A stretch of DNA of 5,102 nt, taken from CAYXXN01 sp964469055. GTDB lineage: Bacteria > Acidobacteriota > Thermoanaerobaculia > Multivoradales > JAHEKO01. This document shows positions 1 through 4,691 of the stretch, one piece after another (the stretch's first letter is position 1; every line of letters begins with the position of its first letter). The stretch is taken from positions 1 through 5,102 of the forward strand of contig CAYXXN010000153.1 in the NCBI GenBank assembly GCA_964469055.1, given 5' to 3'. The notes under the pieces are model-generated. The model saw nothing but the letters and a program-made list of their open reading frames with translations. It had not been told where the DNA came from and made no database searches. Made by a program: the position numbers and the translations under genes.

Positions 1-532
1 CGGGGGTGGCGGTGTCGCCCGTGCCGTTCGCCCACACCGGCTCGTAGGCGACAGCGAAGCGGTCGAGGCCGGCGACCGCCGCGCCGAGCTGGCGCCGCAG
101 TACCTCGAGGGTGCGGCCGGCGCGCCGCTCCTCCCCCGTCTCCCCGACGCAGACGAGGGGAATCAAACCGTGCCGGCGCGCGGCGCGGGCCTTGGCGCCG
201 ACCAGCGCGTCGCTCTCGCCGTGGTCGCGCCGCCGCTCGCTGTGACCGCAGAGCACCCAAGTCGAGCCGCAGGCGGCGAGCTGTGCTCCCGAGACGTCGC
301 CGGTGTGAGCGCCCTTCTCCTCCGGGTGGAGGTCCTGACCTCCCCAGGCGATCGCCGTGCCGGCGAGCGCCGCCGCCACCGCGGGCAGCAGCGGGAAGGA
401 GGGGAAGATGGCGACCTCGGCCGCCACCTCCCCCACCTCCGGAGCCAGCCGCCGGCAGAAGTCGGCCGCCTCGGCGGGTACGAGGTGCATCTTCCAGTTG
501 GCCGCCACCAGCGGCCGCGGCGGCGCGCTCAT
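1..532 (-). CDS. tpiA: Triosephosphate isomerase (partial, C-terminus outside window)
   Basis: Cytoplasmic enzyme that interconverts dihydroxyacetone phosphate and glyceraldehyde 3-phosphate. The visible 177 residues start at ATG 532 and cover about two thirds of a normal ~250-residue TIM barrel; the rest lies left of position 1. Seen directly: AANWKM (residues 10-15, substrate-binding Asn12 and Lys14), CGHSERR (95-101, electrophilic His97), CVGET (128-132) and AYEPVW (162-167, catalytic base Glu164). The lid loop that follows reads ANGTGDTATP, where the family usually has AIGTGK/RTAT, so the Ile and the Lys/Arg are replaced by Asn and Asp. The start codon overlaps the pgk stop as ATGA, and GGAG lies 8 bases upstream inside pgk, so translational coupling to pgk is likely. 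Assignment to the family is secure; the effect of the lid changes is unknown. Confidence 0.96.
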   Translation of the reverse strand, partial: MSAPPRPLVAANWKMHLVPAEAADFCRRLAPEVGEVAAEVAIFPSFPLLPAVAAALAGTAIAWGGQDLHPEEKGAHTGDVSGAQLAACGSTWVLCGHSERRRDHGESDALVGAKARAARRHGLIPLVCVGETGEERRAGRTLEVLRRQLGAAVAGLDRFAVAYEPVWANGTGDTATP

Positions 533-1728
533 CGCGGCTTCTCCAGCGCCGCCACACCCGGCAGCAGGCGGCCCGCCAGGAACTCGAGCGCGGCGCCGCC
601 GCCGGTCGAGACGTGCGAGATTGCCGCTTCGACGCCCGCCTGCTTGGCGGCGGCCACCGTCTCGCCACCGCCCAGGACCGTGAAGCCGCGGCAGGCCGCG
701 ACGGCCTGGGCTGCCGCCAGCGTGCCGCGGTCGAAGGGCGGCTTCTCGAAGACGCCCATCGGTCCGTTCCAGAAGACCGTGCCGGCGCCGGCGAGAATTC
801 CGGCGAGGCGCGCCGCGAAGGCCGGGCCGATGTCGACCGCCATGAGGTCCGACGGCACCGCCTCGGCGGCGACCGTCTCGACGCGGCTGGGGTCCTCGAG
901 CGAATCGGTCACCACCAGGTCCTCGGGCAGCACCACCGTCGTGCCGCGCGCCGCGGCACGGGCCAGGAGGTCGCGGGCGAGCTCGATGCGCTCGCGCTCG
1001 ACCAGCGAGCGGCCGAGGTCGCGGCCCTGGGCGACGAGGAAGGTATTCGCCATGCCGCCCCCCAGCACGAGGAGATCGAGCCGCGGCAGGAGGTTCTCCA
1101 GGGTATCCGCCTTGCCCTCGATCTTGGCGCCGCCCACGACGGCGGCGAACGGGCGTGCGGGATCCTCCAGAAGGATAGAGAGGGCCTCGACCTCGCGCAC
1201 CAGCAGTCGCCCTGCGGCCTTACGCGGCAGGCGCTCCGGCACGCCGACCACCGAGGCGTGGGCACGGTGCGCGGACCCGAAGGCGTCGTCGACGTAGGCG
1301 TCGGCCAGTCGAGCGAGCCGCTGGGAAAATGCTGGATCGTTTTTTTTCTCACCTGGATGAAAGCGGAGGTTCTCGAGCAGGCAGACGCCGCCCGGGGGCA
1401 GAGCTGCGACGGCCGCCTCGGCTGAGGCGCCGACGCAGTCCTCGGCGAAAACGACCGGAGCGCCGAGCAGCGCGGCCAAGGCCTCGGCCACCGGCCGCAG
1501 GCTGGTTGCCGCATCGGGCGCGTCCTTGGGTCGGCCGCGGTGCGAGGCCAAGACCAAGCGGGCGCCGGCGCCGCGCAGCTCGGCGAGGGTCGGGAGCGCC
1601 GCCTCCAAGCGCGTCGCGTCGAGCAGGCGACCGTTCTTCATCGGCACGTTGAAGTCGACGCGCACCAAGACGCGCCGGCCGGCCAGGGTGCCGAGGTCGA
1701 GGTCTTCGAGCGTGAGGAGCGCGCGCAT
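529..1728 (-). CDS. pgk: Phosphoglycerate kinase
   Basis: Reversibly transfers the acyl phosphate of 1,3-bisphosphoglycerate to ADP, giving ATP and 3-phosphoglycerate, in the cytoplasm. The 399-residue protein is full length for bacterial PGK (about 390-400). Visible N-domain motifs are VRVDFNVP (22-29), SHRGRPK (62-68), LLENLRFHPGEKKND (117-131) and DDAFGSAHRAHAS (147-159), which hold the basic 3-phosphoglycerate-binding residues. Visible C-domain motifs are GGAKIEGK (199-206), VFWNGPMGVFE (318-328), GGGET (353-357) and HVSTGGGA (372-379), which form the nucleotide site. The frame stays open far upstream through gap, but PGK homology begins at this ATG, which has GAAGG 5 bases before it. It lies 23 bases after gap, and its TGA overlaps the tpiA ATG. 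Lys128-Lys129-Asn130 is written with a run of eight A, odd in so GC-rich a gene. Confidence 0.97.
   Translation of the reverse strand: MRALLTLEDLDLGTLAGRRVLVRVDFNVPMKNGRLLDATRLEAALPTLAELRGAGARLVLASHRGRPKDAPDAATSLRPVAEALAALLGAPVVFAEDCVGASAEAAVAALPPGGVCLLENLRFHPGEKKNDPAFSQRLARLADAYVDDAFGSAHRAHASVVGVPERLPRKAAGRLLVREVEALSILLEDPARPFAAVVGGAKIEGKADTLENLLPRLDLLVLGGGMANTFLVAQGRDLGRSLVERERIELARDLLARAAARGTTVVLPEDLVVTDSLEDPSRVETVAAEAVPSDLMAVDIGPAFAARLAGILAGAGTVFWNGPMGVFEKPPFDRGTLAAAQAVAACRGFTVLGGGETVAAAKQAGVEAAISHVSTGGGAALEFLAGRLLPGVAALEKPR
541..544 (-). promoter_or_regulatory. Shine-Dalgarno of tpiA
   Basis: GGAG (minus strand) sits 8 bases before ATG 532, within the last codons of pgk. It supports the overlapping ATGA start for tpiA over any later start. 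Confidence 0.65.
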
Positions 1729-1729
1729 C

Positions 1730-1747
1730 GCCACCTTCGCCGGCGGC
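1730..1747 (-). promoter_or_regulatory. pgk ribosome-binding site inside a possible hairpin
   Basis: On the minus strand GCCGCC (1747-1742), loop GGCGAA (1741-1736) and GGTGGC (1735-1730) can fold into a 6-bp stem with one G-U pair, 1 base before the pgk ATG. The likely Shine-Dalgarno GAAGG (1738-1734) lies in the loop and 3' arm, so folding would mask it. The gap stop codon is 4 bases upstream of the stem, so ribosomes finishing gap would disrupt it. The Shine-Dalgarno is fairly supported; the regulatory role of the stem is inference. Confidence 0.4.
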
Positions 1748-1751
1748 AAGC

Positions 1752-2747
1752 CTACCTGCCGGCCAGCTCCAGGAGGTCCGCCAGCCGGCTGGCGTGCCCC
1801 CACTCGTTGTCGTACCAGGCGACCACCCGCAGCAGCCGATCGTCGACGCACTGCGTCAGCGGCAGATCGACGATCGCCGACTCGCCGCGGCCCAGGAAGT
1901 CCGACGACACGAGCTCCTCGTCCGTCACGGCCAGGATGCCGGCCAGCTCGCCCGCGGCGGCCGTGCGGAAGAGGTCGTTGACCGCCGCCGTCGAGGCCGG
2001 CTGGGCGAGCGACACGGCGAGGTCGATGAGCGACACGTCCGGGGTCGGCACCCGCACGGCGAAGCCCTCGAGGCGACCGGCGAGCGCCGGCAAGACGCGC
2101 CCCAGGGCGGCGACGGCGCTCGTCGTCGTCGGGATCATGTTGATGGCCGCGGCGCGGGCCCGGCGCGGATCGGCGTGAGGCGCTCCCAGCAAGCGCTGGT
2201 CGTTGTTGTAGCTGTGGACCGTGTTGAGGAGCGCGCGCTCGATGCCGAAGGCGCGGTCGAGCAAGAACGCGACCGGCGCCAGGCAGTTCGTCGTGCAGGA
2301 GGCGGCCGACAGCAGCCGGTGCCGCGCCGGGTCGTACGCCGAGTCGTTGACTCCGATGCAGATCGTCACGTCCACGTCCGAGGCGTTGGCCGAGACGATC
2401 ACGCGCTCGACCCCGGGGCGAAAGTGCCGCTCGGCGGCGGCGCGGGTGTTGGCGCGCCCGGTCGCGTCGACGACGAGGCGCGCACCGGTCGTCTCCCACG
2501 GGATGTCGCCGTCCCCTACCTGGAAAGCAGCGATCCGCCGGCCGTCGACGACGAGGGAGCCCGGCCCGGCAGCCACCGTGCCCGCGAAGGCCCCGTGCAC
2601 GGAGTCGCGGGCGACCAGCCGAGCTAGCTGCTCGGCCGACCCCAAGTCGTTGACCGCCACGAGCTCGAGCCCCGCCCGCTGGCGCGCGATGCGCAGCAAG
2701 GCGCGCCCGATGCGCCCGAGGCCGTTGATGGCGAAGGGTACCGTCAT
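1752..2747 (-). CDS. gap: Glyceraldehyde-3-phosphate dehydrogenase, type I
   Basis: Oxidises and phosphorylates glyceraldehyde 3-phosphate to 1,3-bisphosphoglycerate with NAD(P), the step before Pgk, in the cytoplasm. The 331-residue length is normal. Seen directly: the Rossmann nucleotide-binding start INGLGRIGR (7-15), VAVNDL (30-35, with the Asp34 typical of NAD-using enzymes), DSVHGAF (48-54), SCTTNC (150-155, nucleophile Cys151), HSYNNDQ (178-184, catalytic His178), AVRVPTPDVS with the phosphate-binding Arg, and WYDNEWG near the C-terminus. Cofactor residues around 189-190 read Ala-Pro; Asp34 and Pro190 favour NAD but do not prove it. Deviations from common members are DATGRAN in place of ESTGRF, SANAS in place of SAPAK, and LLGAPHADP in place of LLDxPHxDL. 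The ATG at 2747 has no clear Shine-Dalgarno. It lies 36 bases downstream of vapC on the same strand. Erythrose-4-phosphate dehydrogenase is a less likely alternative. Confidence 0.94.
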   Translation of the reverse strand: MTVPFAINGLGRIGRALLRIARQRAGLELVAVNDLGSAEQLARLVARDSVHGAFAGTVAAGPGSLVVDGRRIAAFQVGDGDIPWETTGARLVVDATGRANTRAAAERHFRPGVERVIVSANASDVDVTICIGVNDSAYDPARHRLLSAASCTTNCLAPVAFLLDRAFGIERALLNTVHSYNNDQRLLGAPHADPRRARAAAINMIPTTTSAVAALGRVLPALAGRLEGFAVRVPTPDVSLIDLAVSLAQPASTAAVNDLFRTAAAGELAGILAVTDEELVSSDFLGRGESAIVDLPLTQCVDDRLLRVVAWYDNEWGHASRLADLLELAGR

Positions 2748-2783
2748 ACCGGTTGGTAGCGGGTAGGCCGGGAGCCTATACGG

Positions 2784-3266
2784 TCAAGGGGGGCCGAGGC
2801 CCGCCTCGGCCGCGAACTCGGCGGCCGTCAGCACCGCGACCCCGTGGCGCAGGAGGGCGGTGAAGTGGCGGCGGTTCTCGGTGACCGCCTGGCGAGCCCC
2901 GGCCGCACGCGCCACCTCGGCGATATGGGAGTCGTAGATCCGGCTGCCGGCGACGGCGTCAGCGGCTGCGGCGCCGAGCAGGGCGAGGCGGCCCTCCGCT
3001 GGCAAGTCATGGATCGCGAAGCGTCCGAGGACCTCGCTCTCGAGGAGGCGGTGGGCGTCGATCGGCCGCAGGCGGAACTCCTCGGGGAGCCGAGTGGCGA
3101 CCGAGTAGAACTCGAGACAGCAGTGCCAGGCGGTCTGGATCCGCCGCAGGCGGCCCGCGGCGACGGCGGCGAGGATGCGCTGCGCCGGGGCGTCGGGACC
3201 CGCGAGCTCGATCAGCCCGCCCAGGAGGACGCTGGTGTCGAGGAAGACCGGCTCGGCTAGGACCAC
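2784..3266 (-). CDS. vapC: VapC-type PIN-domain ribonuclease toxin
   Basis: A 160-residue single-domain PIN protein. Family knowledge: VapC toxins are Mg2+/Mn2+-dependent ribonucleases that cut tRNA, rRNA or mRNA and are held inactive by a cognate VapB; the target here cannot be read from sequence. The acidic active site is recognisable: Asp10 in FLDTSVLL, Glu52 in CLEFYSVATRLP, Asp112 in RIYDSHIAE, and Asn131 in VTENRRHF, where the Asn form of the fourth position is common in PIN toxins. Length and motif spacing look intact. Translation probably starts at GTG 3266, which overlaps the last 10 bases of vapB and has GAGGAG 8 bases upstream, a typical coupled antitoxin-toxin layout. The gene is followed closely by gap on the same strand. 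It could also be called generically a PIN-domain protein. Confidence 0.88.
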   Translation of the reverse strand: MVLAEPVFLDTSVLLGGLIELAGPDAPAQRILAAVAAGRLRRIQTAWHCCLEFYSVATRLPEEFRLRPIDAHRLLESEVLGRFAIHDLPAEGRLALLGAAAADAVAGSRIYDSHIAEVARAAGARQAVTENRRHFTALLRHGVAVLTAAEFAAEAGLGPP

Positions 3267-3511
3267 CGGTCGCGCTCCTCGTCGATCCAGGCGGCGAGGT
3301 CGACGATGGGGAGCGAACCGACCGGGGCCGTGGGCCGGGCGACGAGCCGCCTGCCGACCCGCACCAGCTCCGGCCCGGGTACGGCTCGCGTCAGGCGGAT
3401 CCCGGTCTCGTCGAGCTGGACCTCGAGCTCGGTCCCGGGCGCGAGCCCCGCGCGCTCACGAATCTCTGCCGGGATCACCATTCTTCCTGCCTTATCAATG
3501 GTAGTTCTCAT
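3257..3511 (-). CDS. vapB: VapB-type antitoxin, AbrB/MazE/SpoVT swapped-hairpin family
   Basis: An 84-residue protein. Residues 1-45 match the swapped-hairpin DNA-binding domain: TTIDKAGRMVIPAEIRE (3-19) is the hallmark of the family, followed by GLAPGTELEVQLDETGIRL (22-40). The C-terminal part ends with an acidic/aromatic tail, VDLAAWIDEERDRWS (70-84), which is the kind of segment that wraps the toxin's active site in VapBC complexes. Family knowledge: such antitoxins neutralise VapC and, as dimers or VapBC complexes, repress their own promoter. The frame is open upstream to 3922 but that part is antisense to tsaD; family homology begins at ATG 3511. No Shine-Dalgarno precedes it, and a -10-like box 6 bases upstream suggests a leaderless mRNA. 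The TAG stop lies within the start of vapC. Confidence 0.9.
   Translation of the reverse strand: MRTTIDKAGRMVIPAEIRERAGLAPGTELEVQLDETGIRLTRAVPGPELVRVGRRLVARPTAPVGSLPIVDLAAWIDEERDRWS
3275..3280 (-). promoter_or_regulatory. Shine-Dalgarno of vapC
   Basis: GAGGAG (minus strand) lies inside the 3' end of vapB, 8 bases before GTG 3266. It decides the GTG start of vapC, since no ATG is present near the beginning of the PIN domain. Confidence 0.7.
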
Positions 3512-3527
3512 ACCATCAAAATACCAC
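3498..3527. promoter_or_regulatory. Candidate VapB operator at the vapB start
   Basis: On the plus strand ATGGTA (3498-3503) and TACCAT (3511-3516) form a perfect 6-bp inverted repeat with a 7-base spacer, and another TACCA begins at 3522, 11 bases (about one helical turn) after the one at 3511. The elements cover the vapB start codon and the -10 box in a locally AT-rich patch. Swapped-hairpin antitoxins usually bind inverted repeats in their own promoter, so this is the natural autoregulatory site. The repeats are seen; the function is inferred. Confidence 0.5.
3518..3526 (-). promoter_or_regulatory. Extended -10 promoter of vapB(C), probably leaderless
   Basis: The minus strand reads TGGTATTTT (3526-3518): a -10 hexamer TATTTT with the extended TGn element. 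Only 6 bases separate it from ATG 3511, so transcription would start at or next to the A of the start codon, in keeping with the absence of a Shine-Dalgarno. The only -35-like hexamer, TTGCCG (3549-3544), is 20 bases away, longer than optimal. Confidence 0.5.
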
Positions 3528-3529
3528 AG

Positions 3530-3554
3530 ACCCGTGCCAGGTCCGGCAACGGGT
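3530..3554. repeat. Imperfect dyad between the divergent promoters
   Basis: ACCCGTGCC (3530-3538), a 6-base centre AGGTCC, and GGC-A-ACGGGT (3545-3554) form nine base pairs of dyad symmetry with one unpaired A at 3548. It lies midway between the vapB and tsaD -10 boxes. It may be a protein-binding site, or a hairpin if transcribed; the position is not that of a terminator for either gene. Function unknown. Confidence 0.4.
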
Positions 3555-3584
3555 TGGCGTCGAGAGGGGCCCGGCGACGCTGCG

Positions 3585-3590
3585 TAGAAT
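3585..3590 (+). promoter_or_regulatory. -10 box of tsaD, probably leaderless
   Basis: TAGAAT matches the -10 consensus at five of six positions and stands out in very GC-rich surroundings. It ends 6 bases before GTG 3597, so the transcript would begin at about the start codon. There is no Shine-Dalgarno before the GTG, and no good -35 hexamer at 16-18 bases (TTGGCG at 3554 is 25 bases away). Confidence 0.45.
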
Positions 3591-3596
3591 GCCGGC

Positions 3597-4658
3597 GTGG
3601 AGCGCGTGCGGCCCTTCGTCCTCGGCATCGAGACCTCTTGCGACGACACCGCCGCTGCCGTCGTCGACGGTGCCGGGCGCGTGCTCGCCTCGGTCGTGTC
3701 GAGCCAGCTCGCGGCGCACCAGCCCTGGGGCGGGGTGGTGCCGGAGATCGCCTCGCGGGAGCACCTCAAGAACTGGCTGCCGGTGTCGCGCGAGACGCTG
3801 GCGGCGAGCGGCCTCGACTTCCGCGACTTCGATCTCATCGCCGCTACCCGCGGGCCCGGCCTGATCGGCGCGTTGCTCGTGGGGCTCTCGCTCGGCCGCG
3901 CGCTCGCCTGGGCCATGGGCAAGCCCTTCCGCGCCGTTCACCACCTGGAGGGCCACCTCTACTCGCCGTTCCTGGCCGTCGACGGCACGCCGGCGGAAAC
4001 GATCCCCGACCGCTTCGTCGGGCTCGTCGTCTCCGGTGGGCACACGACGCTCTACGAGGTCGAGGGCGCCGAAGTGCGCACCCTCGCCGAGACCCGCGAC
4101 GACGCCATGGGCGAGGTCTTCGACAAGATCGGCAAGCGCCTGGGTCTCCCCTACCCGCAGGGCCCGCGGGTCGACGAGTTGGCCGAGCGGGGTGCGCCCG
4201 CGGCCTTCCCGCTCGCCATCGCCCGCTGCGGGGACGGCAGCCTCGATTTCTCGTACTCGGGGTTGAAGAGCCAGACCCTCCTCGAGCTCGAGAAGCTCGA
4301 GAGGAGCGGCGTCGCGAGCGACCTCGCGGAGGGCGCCGAGCCGCCGCGAGCGATCCTCGATCTCGTGGCCGGTTTCCGCGCCGCCGCCGTCGGCCAACTG
4401 GTGGATCGACTCGAACGGCTGGCGGCCGAGCGGCCCTTCGACCTCCTCGCCGTCTCCGGCGGCGTCGCCGCCAACCGCCTGCTGCGCCGGCGCCTCGCCG
4501 CTTGGGCCGGCGAGCGCGGCGTCGACCTGCGGTTGGTGCCGCTCGCCTACGCCGGCGACAACGCCGCGATGATCGCCCACGCCGCCCTGCTCGCCCACCG
4601 CCGTGGCATGGCCGACGACCCTTTGGCCGTCGACGCCGCCAGCCGCATCCCGCTGTAG
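3597..4658 (+). CDS. tsaD: tRNA N6-threonylcarbamoyladenosine synthase catalytic subunit TsaD
   Basis: TsaD (Kae1/Gcp/YgjD family) transfers the threonylcarbamoyl group from threonylcarbamoyl-AMP to A37 of ANN-decoding tRNAs, working in the cytoplasm with TsaB and TsaE; neither partner is in the window. The 353-residue product is full length. Motifs seen: GIETSCDDTAAAVVDG (10-25), the start of the ASKHA ATPase fold; PWGGVVPEIASREH (43-56); ATRGPGLIGALLVG (83-96); HHLEGH (115-120), whose His116 and His120 are the family metal ligands; SGGHT (146-150); DDAMGEVFDKIGKRLGL (168-184); DFSYSGLKS (217-225); SGGVAAN (287-293); and AGDNAAMIA (319-327), with the third metal ligand Asp321. YPQGP (186-190) replaces the usual YPGGP. 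The GTG start is chosen because the conserved region begins 10 residues later and a -10 box lies directly upstream. It is divergent from vapB and 33 bases ahead of lepA. Confidence 0.96.
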   Translation: MERVRPFVLGIETSCDDTAAAVVDGAGRVLASVVSSQLAAHQPWGGVVPEIASREHLKNWLPVSRETLAASGLDFRDFDLIAATRGPGLIGALLVGLSLGRALAWAMGKPFRAVHHLEGHLYSPFLAVDGTPAETIPDRFVGLVVSGGHTTLYEVEGAEVRTLAETRDDAMGEVFDKIGKRLGLPYPQGPRVDELAERGAPAAFPLAIARCGDGSLDFSYSGLKSQTLLELEKLERSGVASDLAEGAEPPRAILDLVAGFRAAAVGQLVDRLERLAAERPFDLLAVSGGVAANRLLRRRLAAWAGERGVDLRLVPLAYAGDNAAMIAHAALLAHRRGMADDPLAVDAASRIPL

Positions 4659-4691
4659 GCTGTCGCGTCCCTGGCGTCCGTTCCTCGAGCG

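Noticed and set aside
1340..1347. A run of eight T on the plus strand as a rho-independent terminator.
   Set aside because: No GC-rich stem precedes it, no plus-strand gene ends there, and it encodes Lys-Lys-Asn in pgk.
170..1425. Plus-strand open frames of about 380 codons opposite tpiA and pgk.
   Set aside because: Low-complexity Arg/Ala/Pro shadow translations with no motif; the opposite strand holds unmistakable enzymes.
1729..2499. A possible long minus-strand protein fusing an Arg/Ala-rich N-terminus to Pgk (open frame 2499-529).
   Set aside because: The upstream part is an out-of-frame reading of gap with an arginine-rich composition typical of GC-rich shadow frames; PGK homology and a ribosome-binding site begin at ATG 1728.
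2764..2786. TTGACC (2786-2781, minus strand) as the -35 of a gap promoter.
   Set aside because: The hexamer at a 16-base spacing is TACCCG, a poor -10; the next candidate TACCAA is 23 bases away. The promoter is possible but not supportable.
3512..3922. An N-terminal extension of vapB up to ATG 3922.
   Set aside because: The extra 137 residues are antisense to tsaD, while AbrB-type homology begins exactly at ATG 3511, next to a promoter-like element.
4279..4304. Repeated CTCGAG-like units in tsaD as a repeat element.
   Set aside because: They encode the ordinary Leu-Glu rich helix around ELEKLER in TsaD and reflect codon bias.
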